Shown here piece after piece: positions 22,462-33,479 of a stretch of 64,000 nt of DNA. Position 1 is the stretch's first letter. Every line of letters starts with the position of its first letter. This DNA is from Isochrysis galbana. Its lineage: Eukaryota; Haptophyta; Isochrysidales; Isochrysidaceae. The translations under genes and the position numbers were made by a program. The stretch lies in NCBI GenBank assembly GCA_018136815.1, contig CM030936.1:4168474-4232473 (forward strand), given 5' to 3'. The notes under the pieces were generated by a model that was given only the letters and a program-made list of their open reading frames with translations, was not told the DNA's origin and searched no databases.

Positions 22462-24190
22462 TTAGGCTAGTCGCTCTGCTATGTTGAGGGCTTCCGCTAC
22501 CAGAGATAGATTCGTGCTCATGACTAGGGCGCCTTTGTTGTTAGTTAAGAAGACAGGGGCGCTGAGGTCGTGTGGAGATTTGATTTTCGGCTTCCTTCCC
22601 AGGGAGGCCTTGCGCGTGCGTGCGGTTAAGAAGTTGTCCGGAGGTTCCCGACCTCTGACGAGGGCCGTGAACCTGCTTAGGACTCTTTCGATAACCGGTA
22701 CGTGGTGGAAGGTGTGATTTTCGAATTCCACTTTGTAGAAGTCGCTTATGATGTATCTCCATGCTATTAGGTAGAGGGCTTTAAGGCTATCCGGCGTCGG
22801 GGAGTTCGGGTATGCGAATAGTCTGTCTTTGATTTTTTGAGTCGTCGATTTGTCTTTCGCCGGGGTGTACCCCGCTACGGCTTCTATGGTTTGAAATATC
22901 GGAAGCGTGGACGGGCATCTAGCTAGGTGCGTCGAGTTTTCTCTGTGTTTCCCGCAGAGTCTACATCTTGTGGTGGTCGCCGCTGCGAACCGGTTTCGCG
23001 TACCCAGCCTCCTATGGGTAACGTGCTTGAAGTGCAGGTGTTTGTCTGTGTGTTTTAGTAGGGGGTGGGTATAGAGTTTCGCCACGTGCTTCCATTCATC
23101 GTGCGTTAGGTCTAGCTTGCGGGCCCACGCCTCTCGCGCTGGCTGAGGTTTGTTGCGGGGGCCGTCCCCTTTGAGCTCTCGCGTTATATCCGACACGGTG
23201 ATTTGGTCTAGTTGTGTCTTTTCGTTAAGCGTGTACTCGTCCGCAAGAGGGAATTCGAGGTGTTTCGGGCCTTTTAGTCCGTTTTCCCATTTAGCTGGGG
23301 CGTAGTAGTGATCCTCCTCGCCCGGTTTTGCTACCACGGTGGTGTCTGTGGTCTCGCCTAGATAGTTGGTGTTTGTATAGATCCATATGTTATTCATTCT
23401 AGTTATGTACGTGTCGCTCTCGGAGACTTTGGTTTCTCTAGACACTTCTAGCGGCAATACTGGCGCGCTCGGCGATCCCGTGCTCGACTCGGCGGGGGCC
23501 GGGTCATGGGGCGGGGTCTCCTTCGCTTTTTCTAGGAGGTGCGAGACGTGTTGCACCACCCGCTCCCACGAGTCTAGGAATTCCGTTTTGTTTATTCTGC
23601 TCCCCTTGTGATCGAATATTTCGGGGAGGTGTTCCAGGTATTGAGCGCAGTCCTCTCGCGTGTAAGGTTCCGTGAGGTCCTCGTTTTTGAAGATGTTATG
23701 TGCAACGTGCGTCTGAAGGGATTCCCATAGGCTGATCCACGCCCCGCGTTTGAGCGGTGGTGGGTCGTGAGGATTGTGCCATATTGGCTGTGATAGTGCT
23801 CCTTCCCTTGTGAGTCTCGTGCGGCGTATGTTTAGGGTCGTGAAGTACACCAAGGCGTCTTTCCAGAATGCTGGCAGTGCCGGGTTTCCCCTGATACTGC
23901 GGGTGAGCGTCTTCGTAGGAATCGAGGATAGGACTGCCCCGCGGCCGAGTCCAGTCCGGCAGAACCACGCGTCGAGCGCATGCTTCCAAATAGCTTTTCT
24001 TGCGTTGAGGTAGTTTAGTATCCATTTTGTTTGTAGAGCTCTCACGTGCGTTGTCCAGTGGAGGAGGCCGATCCCCATTGTTCGTGATGCGCACTCCGCG
24101 TCGTGTACGGGGTATTGTGGGTGCCTCACCCACTTCGTGATTTTGCCTGTGTAAGGGCTCTCCCGTGGCAGCGAATCGTACATTTGTTGT
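22462..24190 (-). pseudogene. LINE (non-LTR retrotransposon) ORF2 C-terminal part
   Basis: The open frame corresponds to the end of a LINE ORF2. The early motif GIGLLHWTTHVRALQTKWIL is the thumb/post-RT signature (GxGLLd...h.rALqakW) seen in many LINE polymerases. Further on lies CRLCGKHRENSTHLARC, the zf-RVT-type C-x2-C...H-x4-C zinc finger. The endonuclease and the catalytic palm of the reverse transcriptase are missing upstream. At about 24150-24190 the frame abuts and overlaps the end of the ORF1-like frame, pointing to an internal deletion. A related but diverged tail is present at 36655-37569. Confidence 0.8.
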
Positions 24191-25466
24191 CGATCCATGC
24201 TCCGGGGATCTCGTGCGAGAGGTTGCAGCGTACCCCGCGCTTGTTGCGCAGGCAAAGGCCTTGTGTGAAGCGGGCGCATGGCTTGGGAGGGGCCTTGCCG
24301 AGCGCCTCATGGGCCGATTTGGGGCGGGGGGTGAGCTTGCGCGATTCGTTGCGCTCCCTGCGCTTGGCGGCCTCAGCGTCGCATTCGCAGATGCGGTGAA
24401 TCGGGGAGAGGCCTAGAGCTACCTTTGGGCGCCAGCCTTTGCACCCCTTGGTGCTTCCGTGTATCATGAGCTTGTGTGGCGATTGGACGTTCGGGGGCAT
24501 CGCGATTGGTTTGCACGCCCGGACGGCGTAGTTGACCGGCACCGTTTTGTTGTCGATGGTGAGAATGATCTTGCGCGGAAAATTGCCCGAGAGAAAGGTT
24601 CCTTGCGCTGCGGAGACGTAGAGGTGCCAGCGGGTAGAGTGGGCTACTTTCGACACGAAAGTGCCTGACTCGCCCTCGAGTTTCATCCGTTCGCGGTTCC
24701 CCTTTAAGAAAGTGAGGCCTTGTGCCTCGACCGCTTTGACGAGTGAGCTTAGGTTGATTTTCGATGCTTGCGCGAGGCCGTCCGCCTCGACCACGACGTG
24801 GGCCGCGACGTCCTGGAGCGCCTCGTAGAGGGCCTTGCGAGAGGAGGTGCCTTTTTTGTTGAGCTTTTCTTCGATGGAGTCCACGCTGACGCGCACGGGG
24901 ATGTCTTGGCCCAAGACGCGGATGATGGTGAGGTCGCCGTATTTGGCCTTGAACTGATGCGCGCAGTCTTCGTTGACTGCTATGTGCCACGGGCCCCTCG
25001 CCGAGCGGGCCCAGAAGTCTGGCTCGGGGTCAACTCCCTCGAGTTCTAGGAGAAGTTCGACGATGGCGGCATACACCGTCGTGTCCTGGATTATGATGTC
25101 TCCGGCCTGGTGGAATGAGAGCTCGAAGTTGGCGTCTGAGTCTGTGATGTTGTTGTCTTCGTCGGAGTCTTGTCCCTGTGAGGCGGGATCGGGGGTGTCC
25201 GTACTCAGTGTCGTGCGGGCGCGGGCAGTAGGCGGTGTCATTCGGCGCTGGTCTCTCCCAGGGGGGTCGTACCTTTGTGTCTCATGTGTGTTGCGTGCTG
25301 AGTGTGAGGGGGTGCTTCTGGAGAGTGTGTTGTGCGTTGAAGTGGAGTGGATGATGTGCCCATAAGGGCCACCCGGCCTCGGGCCGCGCTGCCGGAGCAG
25401 CGCGACCCTTGCCAGGGCGAGAGGGGCCTCTGCCATAAGGCATGCCCAATGGAATGGTGGCTGCAT
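24126..25466 (-). CDS. LINE ORF1-like protein with CCCH zinc finger
   Basis: A 446-residue frame in the same orientation as, and immediately upstream of, the LINE ORF2 tail. The N-terminal 80 residues are basic and Ser/Thr-rich. An acidic stretch (GQDSDEDNNITDSD) follows, and a folded-looking region spans about residues 120-350. A zinc finger, CARFTQGLCLRNKRGVRC followed by NLSH (C-x7-C-x8-C-x3-H), lies at about 395-417. CCHC or CCCH fingers are common in ORF1 proteins that bind element RNA. The real ORF1 probably stops near this point; the last about 20 residues may come from the deletion junction. I infer the RNA-chaperone role from position and finger only. Confidence 0.65.
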   Translation of the reverse strand: MQPPFHWACLMAEAPLALARVALLRQRGPRPGGPYGHIIHSTSTHNTLSRSTPSHSARNTHETQRYDPPGRDQRRMTPPTARARTTLSTDTPDPASQGQDSDEDNNITDSDANFELSFHQAGDIIIQDTTVYAAIVELLLELEGVDPEPDFWARSARGPWHIAVNEDCAHQFKAKYGDLTIIRVLGQDIPVRVSVDSIEEKLNKKGTSSRKALYEALQDVAAHVVVEADGLAQASKINLSSLVKAVEAQGLTFLKGNRERMKLEGESGTFVSKVAHSTRWHLYVSAAQGTFLSGNFPRKIILTIDNKTVPVNYAVRACKPIAMPPNVQSPHKLMIHGSTKGCKGWRPKVALGLSPIHRICECDAEAAKRRERNESRKLTPRPKSAHEALGKAPPKPCARFTQGLCLRNKRGVRCNLSHEIPGAWIDNKCTIRCHGRALTQAKSRSG

Positions 25467-25599
25467 GAGCCTGGCATTGATGGGATGCTTCCAGCAGCCT
25501 GCTGTCCCCCGTCTTTAGTGATGTCGGTTATGGCATAAAGAGTGTCCAATTTAGGGGCTAAGTTAGGGGTCAGTAGAAATCATATACACCTAAATAGAC

Positions 25600-25920
25600 G
25601 GGAGGGGTGTGACAAAAAAAGGGAAGCTCGAGTTGCACCTTCTAGCCTCAGCCTCAGCCTATCAATCCCGAATCGCCCAGCCATGTCCGCTCCGTCGTCG
25701 CGCTCGCCCTCGCCCAAGCCCGTTCTCCCGCCTTATTCCTCTGCTGAGGAGGTGGCCCGGCCCGCCATTCCATCACTCCCGGCCATTCTCGCCGCGCCTC
25801 CCGCCGATCGTTTCCCTTCCGTATCATCGCATATCGAGCCAGTTGTCATGCTCGATCCGTCACCCGTGGACTTCGATGACGTCGACTCAGATTGAGCCGC
25901 GAGGCGGCTGGCTTCGCACC
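25600..25920 (+). mobile_element. LTR retrotransposon leader with gag-like start
   Basis: The ATG at 25683 opens a 70-codon frame beginning MSAPSSRSPSPKPVLPP and ending at a TGA. The block is nearly identical to 34905-35117, where it lies downstream of an LTR and primer-binding site. The frame is therefore read as the N-terminus of a gag-like protein, cut off here. Confidence 0.6.
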
Positions 25921-26211
25921 GCCCACCTCTAGCTCACCCTGGCACAATGTCTCCGCGCCTACGATCAACGAACAACGAACCGTCCCCGGCAGAGCCAGGC
26001 GGAGGCGAGACGCAGGATCCTGCATGATTGCACGACGCACTCGCCGCCGATCGTCGATCGACAAGGCACAAGGCAGTGGCGGACTTGGAGAAGGAGAACG
26101 CCTTGGTTGGCGGAGAAGCTGTCGGCCGAGATCATGGGAAACTGCAGCAACGTCCCATCACTGGAGGTAGGGCGAGGGAATGAGCTAATGTCTAATGTCT
26201 AATGTAGGCAT

Positions 26212-26400
26212 CCTGGATGGGAAATACGGTTCTGAGGCCTGCAAATACAGCCAAATACATATGTATTTGGCCTCCGGCCAAATACATTTCAAATACACTC
26301 GAGGCCTACAACCCAGGACGCGCTTCAAATACAAATACAGCCAAATGCATATGTATTTGGCCTCTGGCCAAATACGGTAAATACGTATTTCCCATCTAGG
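26212..26400. mobile_element. hAT-type MITE (189 bp) with internal palindromes
   Basis: Terminal inverted repeats CCTGGATGGGAAATACG (26212-26228) and CGTATTTCCCATCTAGG (26384-26400) match at 16 of 17 positions. The flanks carry an identical 8-bp duplication, GTAGGCAT, at 26204-26211 and 26401-26408. Two internal copies of a palindrome of type TATTTGGCC..GGCCAAATA each follow a CATATG core. The terminus CCTAGATG is shared with the 12.6-kb MITE. Confidence 0.85.
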
Positions 26401-26814
26401 GTAGGCATCTTCAAAAGTTTTTTCCCCCACTGGAGACCGCACCCGATCGGCCGACGACGGATCTGCGCAGAATAGTCTAATAAAACGGTAAGACTGTAAG
26501 AATGATCCAGACATTCCCCCTTCACGATGAAGAATGAACTGCCGAACGACCAAATATGCGGCATGCGCAGGCTCGGAATCTGGAATCTGTTGGAAACTCA
26601 TTTCAGTTCAGACCCACCTCGGAGGTGCGGCCGAGATGTTCTGAGATGTTCTGGCGCGGAGCGAAACTTCGCGTACAGTTGGCGGACCGCCGGCGTCGAG
26701 GCACTCCCGCAGGCTCAAAACGCGAGCGCCCTCTCGGCCATCTGGAGGGGTTGCTGGGCTCGACCCGGCGAGCGAAGGGGAGAGTTGCGGGCGATCGCGC
26801 TCTCCCGGGCATCG

Positions 26815-27300
26815 GTTGGGGAGGGAGGGAGAGAGAGAGAGAGAGAGAGAGAAAGAAAGAGAGAGAGAGAGAGAGAGAGGGGTGGGGGGAGAGGGAGAGG
26901 GAGAGATGAGACGAGCTCGAGAGAGCTTGCCGAGAAGGGGGAGAGAGGAGAGAGGGCAGCGGTGCCTCTGGAGGCGCCTTGGCCCGCGGGACGAGAGCGA
27001 GAGCGAGCGAGCTCGCCCGCGGGCGCGCGCGGGCGGAGAAGCTTCTCATTCGACCCTCATCGCTCGGGCGATTCACGCCCACCGGAAGTCCCCCCCTCTC
27101 TTCTCTCTCTTCTCTTCTCTCTCTCGTCTCTTCTCTCTCTCTCTGTCTCGCTCTCCGGTTGCTTGGCGGGGCCTCGTCGATCAGAGAGGACGAACGCCCC
27201 AATCTTGGCGGATGAAGCGGGGGATCGTCGCCATCATCGCCCGCCGCCCCCCGCGCGCCTCCCCCGCGGCAACCCGCGACGGGCTTCCATTTCTCTCTGA
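26815..27300 (+). promoter_or_regulatory. GA-microsatellite leader upstream of the Zn2Cys6 gene
   Basis: GA/GAAA microsatellite at about 26826-26915 on the sense strand, followed by a mixed and then CT-rich block (27090-27155) just before the first ATG at 27301. Frames here are low-complexity Arg/Glu or Ser/Leu runs and are not considered genes. Confidence 0.5.
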
Positions 27301-28764
27301 ATGATGACCGAGAGCCTCCGCTCCTCCCCTCCCTCTCCCCCCGCGCCAGGGGGGGGGGGGGGTGCGGCAAGCCCCGCCTTCCCTCCCCTCTCGACTCCCC
27401 CCACCCCTCCCCTCCCCCTCGGAGTCCCTCGCCTTCAGAAGCCCCCAGCAGCCCTCCTCTCGCTCCGACGCCGCTCGGTCAGGATGAACTCCCATGGGAT
27501 GGGAGCTCAGTCGAAGACTTCTTACTCGTTCCTGTATCCCGACTCGCTCGGGCTCCCTGGCCAGCCACCCCACCCCACACCCCTCGTGAACCCTGGCATT
27601 CCACTCGTGGGCGCACCCACAAATTTCTACATGCTCGGGCCGAGGAAGAGGTGTCGCGCGGCATGTCAGGCTTGCTGGGAGGGGAAGACTCGCTGCACCA
27701 TGCTCATGCACGGCGGCTGCCTCAACTGTGTCTCGCGAGGCAGGGTCTGTGTCCCCCGCTCGCAAGGCCAAACTGATGATGTCGAAAAGGACAACAAGGC
27801 CCGCAAGAAGTCGCGGAACGATGCCCAGGTGGACGACGGTGGCAGCAGCGTTAGTAGCTTTCACAGCAGCAGCAGCATCCGAAGCAGCAGCAGCAGCAGC
27901 GCCAGCAGCAGCTCCAGCGTCAGTGATGGAGGGAATGCGGCGGGCCTAGAGGGCGGACCACGCCCCAAGGATGACTCAGATTGCATTCCTGGGCAAGCTT
28001 CGCCCCTCGAAGAGTCATCGCCACGAGACCCCGACGGGGGCACCGCTTCTAGCACTCCAAACTCCTTCTCGGCCGTCGATACCCCCTCCGAAGGCAAGTC
28101 CAAGGTTGCCGACTGCGAGAATCTGATGGCCGTGGGCGGCGCGTCGTCTTTGAACCTCTCACTCTCGGCCTGCTCCTCCAATGATCGCGATAGCATCTCT
28201 GGTGTTGCTCTCGCGGGGCGCATGATGTCAGGGCTGCCACACCTGCCCCAAGTTCCCATAGAATCCCAGAACATAGTTGGTGCACCGGGCATGTCGATCC
28301 TTGGGATCCACGGGGGTGGCCAAAGCTTGCTCCCTATGGGAGCAGGTATGATGCCGCCTGCTGCCGGCATGGTGCACCCGCATGCGGTGATGAACTCGTA
28401 TCTGGATGCGATGCGCATGCAAATTGCTGCCGGGGCTCGTCCAAACGTTCCACCTCACTTGATGCATCCTCTCTTGAGCGGCGCACCTAATGGGCTCCCA
28501 AACATGCCGATCCCAAACATGCCGATCCCAAACATGCCGATCCCAAACATGCCGATGGAGGTCCCGCATACCGGCCTGAACCTTTCGACGGCACACCTTG
28601 CCGCTATGCAACGTCAGATCTACGGCCAATATGCGCAACTTCAGCAAACGTCGCCGGGCGTAGCAAATGCTACGCCAGTTGGGTTGCCAATCGCCGGATT
28701 GCCCTACGGCCAGGGGTCTGCCATGATCCCGCCTCACAACATACTTCCTGGGTGGTTTGGTTGA
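27301..28764 (+). CDS. Zn(II)2Cys6 binuclear-cluster putative transcription factor
   Basis: An intronless frame of 487 residues. The cluster C122-x2-C125-x6-C132-x7-C140-x2-C143-x6-C150 fits the Zn2Cys6 DNA-binding consensus, preceded by the basic GPRKRCRA. The residues after it are basic (KARKKSRND) and then Ser-rich (about 178-205). The C-terminal half is Met/Pro/Gly-rich, with four tandem NMPIP units encoded by a 15-bp repeat at about 28500-28555. No fungal-type middle homology region is visible. The first 61 residues are Pro-rich low complexity, so translation may start at Met62 (27484) instead. Zn2Cys6 factors are best known from fungi; some algae and protists have them. Nuclear DNA-binding is inferred from the cluster alone. 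Confidence 0.7.
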   Translation: MMTESLRSSPPSPPAPGGGGGAASPAFPPLSTPPTPPLPLGVPRLQKPPAALLSLRRRSVRMNSHGMGAQSKTSYSFLYPDSLGLPGQPPHPTPLVNPGIPLVGAPTNFYMLGPRKRCRAACQACWEGKTRCTMLMHGGCLNCVSRGRVCVPRSQGQTDDVEKDNKARKKSRNDAQVDDGGSSVSSFHSSSSIRSSSSSSASSSSSVSDGGNAAGLEGGPRPKDDSDCIPGQASPLEESSPRDPDGGTASSTPNSFSAVDTPSEGKSKVADCENLMAVGGASSLNLSLSACSSNDRDSISGVALAGRMMSGLPHLPQVPIESQNIVGAPGMSILGIHGGGQSLLPMGAGMMPPAAGMVHPHAVMNSYLDAMRMQIAAGARPNVPPHLMHPLLSGAPNGLPNMPIPNMPIPNMPIPNMPMEVPHTGLNLSTAHLAAMQRQIYGQYAQLQQTSPGVANATPVGLPIAGLPYGQGSAMIPPHNILPGWFG

Positions 28765-29640
28765 GCAAAGTTCTACGTTCTCCTCTATCCAGATTGATAG
28801 CAGCTCGTCCTCCTTTCCAACCTTTGCAGCAGTCATCCCAGGGATAGCGCGCACCCTGTGCGCACAAAGACCTGGCGGGCATTGCGATTGCTGTAGCAGG
28901 CACAACCAAGCTTTGCCCACGGCTCGCTGCGCCTTGTACGGTGATGCCGTGCAGTGTGGAAACCCAGTCGCCATGCTTGTGGAAGCAGCATTGTGAGCTC
29001 TTTGTTTGCGGCCGTTGTGCCGCTCGGTATATTATCTCTCTGCCACGTCACAGGCCATCAGTCGTTTTCTGCTTAGCATTTCAGCATATTCCAATCAGCG
29101 CCGCTCTTTCTCGCTCTCGTCGCTGTCATGCTTGTCTTTGCTACTTGGTGTCGTTCGTGGATTCCTCTTTCATCTGAACGCAACCATCATTTCTCCCCCT
29201 CGGTCCTACCTTCTGCTTCTGCATTTCTCATGTTGTCCCAGCGCATAAGCGCGCTGACGCGACTCGCCTCAAGTTCGTAGCACGCACGGCAAACCGAAAA
29301 CAAATGTACGTGCTACTTTCCTGCGCTTGGCCGGTTTGTTGTTGTGGGAGCACTCCCGCTACCGGCTAGACCATAGTTTTGCTGGCCTTTTTAAGGGGGT
29401 TATGTGATTGGTCCGAATCTTGTTTTCGTGTGATTGAAGTGTGATATAGAATGCGTCAGAAGCGCATTTCCGTCTGAAGACGTTGTGCTGAAGGGTTTTG
29501 GGGCGCGGCTTATGGCTTACCGAGGGCTGTGGGAAGGGCAAGAGTTGGGCGATGTTGATGTCGCAATGTTTGCCACACGGACTCGGTCCCCATTATGGGA
29601 CGATGTTGATGTTGCGATGCTTGCTAACGCAGACTCAACT
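28765..29640. other. intergenic, no gene recognised
   Basis: Probable 3' UTR and spacer. A short local duplication, CGATGTTGATGT(C/T)GC, occurs at 29551 and 29601. Confidence 0.4.
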
Positions 29641-29649
29641 TTCTTATAA

Positions 29650-30180
29650 AGATAGGGTCATGGAGCGCGCGCCGCTCCCCTCTCCTCCTGCCGCCAACCG
29701 CCAACCCCGCCGCATCGGACGACGATCGGCGCGCCATGCTCGGCACGCCATGGGCACCCAATAGCGCCCGCGCGAAGGGCCCCCCCCGACTCAGGTGCGC
29801 GCACGAACCACGGCCCGTGCCACCCCCAAACAGCTGCGCACCAGCATGGTCATCATCCATCATGGCCCACACACTCCGATCCACATCTCCTCCCAGCTCC
29901 CAGCCACAAATGCCAATGGCCACATGGCCACGCCCCCCAGAGGCGATCAGAGCGGCCCACAGCCGCACCCCATAGGGGAAGCGGGGAAGCCCTCGGACTG
30001 GGCCTCTACACTAGCCACGGCGACTGGCCTGCCGTGCGCATGCACGGGGCACAGACTCGGTATGGGTGGCTCGTGGCTCTGCGACGCGGCGTGGGCGTGG
30101 GGCGTCCCAAGTGGCAAGTGGGGCGCGGGGGCGCGAGGATCGCATGGGGCTCGGGAGCGGTCGCAGCACGCTCCATAGGT
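29650..30180 (+). repeat. dispersed repeat with MERAP-type ORF start
   Basis: Begins GATAGGGTCATGGAGCGCGCGCC, here split as GATAGGGTCATGG then AGCGCGCGCC, which also occurs at 41471-41493. Both copies continue as Pro/Ala/Arg-rich coding-like text. It could be the gag start of a mobile element. The rest to 30780 holds only simple spacer and the segment shared with 10060-10125. Confidence 0.45.
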
Positions 30181-30780
30181 CAAACTATAACAATAGTTTT
30201 TACCTGATACTGATAGCAATAGCAATAGTAGGCATCTTCAAGAGTTTGAGTTTGTGTTCAGTCAGACTGGAGATGAGTGAAGCTGCAGGCGCTGAAGTTG
30301 CAATGTTGCAATGAATGAAGCTGCATATGAGGAGCTTCAAACTTCAAGTCCTTAGAAGTAGAAGGCTCGAAAGAGTTGTTTGACAGCCCCGCAGGCCCCC
30401 CGGAAGGGAGTTGGAGCCTGAGGAAGAGGGCACGAGGCGACTCCCCATGGTGAACTAAGTGCATTATAAACATAGTTGAATATGAATAAGTTTCTTTTCA
30501 CGAAATAATGCGCGGGAGCTCCCTGCGTGGGGGCAGTCTGTGGCTGCAACTCAAATCTCTTTGGACACATCACACATAGGGGCAATCCGCAATCCACTTT
30601 CGACACCGAAACCGTGCCGTATAGACGAACCCAGCACGCAACTCTCAAGGCTCAAGCCTCGCTCTACATGGGGGACAAGAGAGCCATTCGTGAGACACGA
30701 TTCTTTTGTTATTACCTTGTCACGGATGCACACATACGCACGCATCTCTGCTATAAAGACACCGAGATGTGTCCCAAGCG

Positions 30781-33469
30781 CTACGCGCATGGCGAAGGAG
30801 CATACTGCGAACAACTTCGCGTGCCACGGCTCGTTGTCGAGCCATTGCTAGTGTCCACAAACAGCTGATGGGTGCTGGCAAGGCGCACAACAGCGTCGAG
30901 GGGAAGGCGCGCCACTCGCATTCGGGCATCTAATTCGCCAAAGCTGATCAAGGCAGCATTTGCCGCGGCGTTAACGGTGAGCCCCGTCGCATATTGCAAT
31001 GCGCACCGGGCCGAAAGAGCGAGTTCAACTTCTTGCTCTGAAAAGCAAAGCTTTGAGCTCAAAGACAGCACACGAAAAGGTGGCGACGACTCGATGATGT
31101 AAAGAATGGTTCCATATAATGGCGGCTCCACGGCTAAGTCCTTCACATGCATGGCTCCCAGATATCGACCGTCCGGCAATCCGGCATAGGGCGTGCCCCC
31201 ACGCAAATCCTGCTGCAACAAGTGCAGCTGGCGTAAAATCATATGCGACGAACTGTAAGCCACGGAGCACAAACCGCCACGCCAACCGCAGCGTAGCACA
31301 ATGTGAGGCTCGAGGCTGTAGGACATGTATAGCTCGCCTTCATGTACGAAAGGCGCCCAGTTCTTTTCGACAGGTCGCAACTCAAGCAACGGGTCTGCTG
31401 AGTGGCGGCAGAGACGACCGTTTGAAAGCTGCAACTCCCACGCATCCGCCTGTATCCACGCGCCGCTGCCGAGCCGTTGCAGGCGAATCAGACACAGGCG
31501 ACGACGATGATGGCAATCCTCGTGATTTGCAAGGAGGTGCACCTCTCCAGCATGGATGAAAGCGCGTGCGTCTTCAAATCCATCATGGGAGAACGGCCAC
31601 AGGCCACACTTGGTGCAGTTCTCCTTGCGGCAATCGTCCATGAGAACACCCACAGCGGCACCGATCATGGCGAGACCGCGGCAAAGCCGCACAAGGATGA
31701 GCATCTGCGAGCGTCGATGAAATGCCCACTGCCAGTTCGCCCCACGCTTGAATCGGACGGTTTGCGATGAGCCCAACCAAAGCAAAGTGTATTTGATGGC
31801 ACCAACGATTTGCACAATCCCAACCAATAGAAGGCCAACCATCCCAAGGATAACTATGCCCGTGCCAAACAGCTCATGCACACGGCACACGACACGATTG
31901 GCGATGCAGCAGCTCTCACATAGGCTGGGTGGGGGAGAGAGCTCTAGCCAGTCTTGCGCTCGGGCGCTTTCGGCGCAGTGGCGGGTGACGTTGGATACCA
32001 CTTCGACGACACCTACGAGGCTGAACACGACATGGTTCGGGCAAACAAGCATAAAAGGTCACGCACGCCTTTACTCTCGTCAAATTCACCAGTGATGGCG
32101 TTTTCTCTCGCGTCTGCCGGCCAATGGCCGACTAAGCTTAGACCCTATCAATGCCTATTGTGCTGTGTTTGATTATTGTGACATCTCAAAGCAAATATGC
32201 TAGTGATTGCTTGCCGTGCCGCCCGGAGTCTTACCTGCGTCTACCCCCGCTCTTCAGTGTGTTGGCTGTGTCGACAAAAGTTCCATCACGTTCATCACGG
32301 TGGCGGCCATTCGCCTTTCGGATACGCAGCTCACAGTCCAGCTCGGTATCTCGCCATGAAAAAATCTGTATATCATCGTCATCAGCGTCCGCGACTCGGG
32401 AGGGTTCTCCTCTCGCACATGTGTGCGAATCTTCTGAGTCGACGTGCATCTCTCCCGATTCCCACTCTTGCTGCGAGCATGTCGGCCTTTCGTGCCGCTG
32501 GCTTCCCTCGACATCCTCGCCGACACCTGCTAGGATCCATTCATCATTCTCGTGCCGTTGCCAAGAGGCGAGTGCATGAAAGCTCCACGCACTCCGGACA
32601 TTCGAAATGCGGAAGAAAACTAGTAACGACGCTGAAAGGTCAGCGATCAGCTGCCTGACTTGCATGTTCGGTGCTTTCGACAGAACAGCAGTCCCACCGC
32701 CCCTGCAATCGACATCTTCCTCGTTGACATAGCCATCGCCACCAGCGACACCTCCGTGAGTGGGTTCTGCGTCGCAGCACGCTCGCGAAATGCCATCGGC
32801 GGCGAACCCTGCCGATGTCCTGTCTGACCATTCTGCAGCCGACAAGAATAGCACGGACGGGTTGAAGGCCCGGAAGATGCGTCCATCGTCAGATGGCAAA
32901 GCGTTCGGCTGATCTGGCTGCGTCAGCTCCACAATGTGAGCCGTCGCTCGCCCGCGATGAGCTGGCAGGATACGTTCCTTGGGGTTCACGTTGGAGGCAT
33001 CGTAGGGGCCCATGGCTAATGCACTGCCGCTGTATAGAGAGGCAGAGGTTAAGAGACAGGTGCGCACGATTGCTTCGGCCAAACTATGTGCCGAATGGCG
33101 GCACGCTCTCTCGACGGCTGCAACGGCTGCCTCGCGCTGACCAGTTGCGAGCATCAGTTTGGTTACCTTGTAGCGCAGGGCGCGGTCATTGGGCCGCGCG
33201 CGCAGCAACCTATCGTACCGGAGGCGAGCGGGCGGAGGCTGACTGCTCAGCTCGCCAAATGCGAGTACGCTCTGCGCGAGCTCGACTTGCACGAGGAGCT
33301 CCTGCTCCTCAAACGATGCCCCAGCCGCTGGCCCGAGAGGAGGGCCCAGGTACGCTCCAAGAGCAGTACAGGCGGCCAGCGGCCGGGCGAGGCGGTCGGC
33401 CATCCCGAGAGCGCATCGGCCGCGGCGCGACACGCGGCGCCAGCCGTGTAATAGTTGGGCGTCCCCCAC
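30781..33469 (-). CDS. putative five-bladed beta-propeller (GH130/GH43-like) protein
   Basis: Two exons, 33469-32235 and 32020-30781, joined by a GT-AG intron in phase 2, giving about 824 residues. The N-terminal part looks helical and TPR-like (residues about 55-140). Propeller-type motifs follow: RIFRAFNPSVL (about 198-208), GFEDARAF (about 545), EKNWAPFVHEGELYMSYSLE then PH (about 600-620), and YGTILYIIESSPPFRVLSLS. These parallel the R.xNPS, G.EDxR and EKNWxPF...YSxxPH pattern of GH130/GH43-fold enzymes and related glycan proteins. A strongly hydrophobic segment (FGTGIVILGMVGLLLVGIV) between motifs could be a membrane helix or an unspliced intron; the large gap between the FNPS and EDAR motifs favours additional unrecognised introns. 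Starts at 33469 or at the internal MADRL about 66 nt downstream. The activity is not assigned. Confidence 0.55.
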
Positions 33470-33479
33470 ACCGCCTAAA

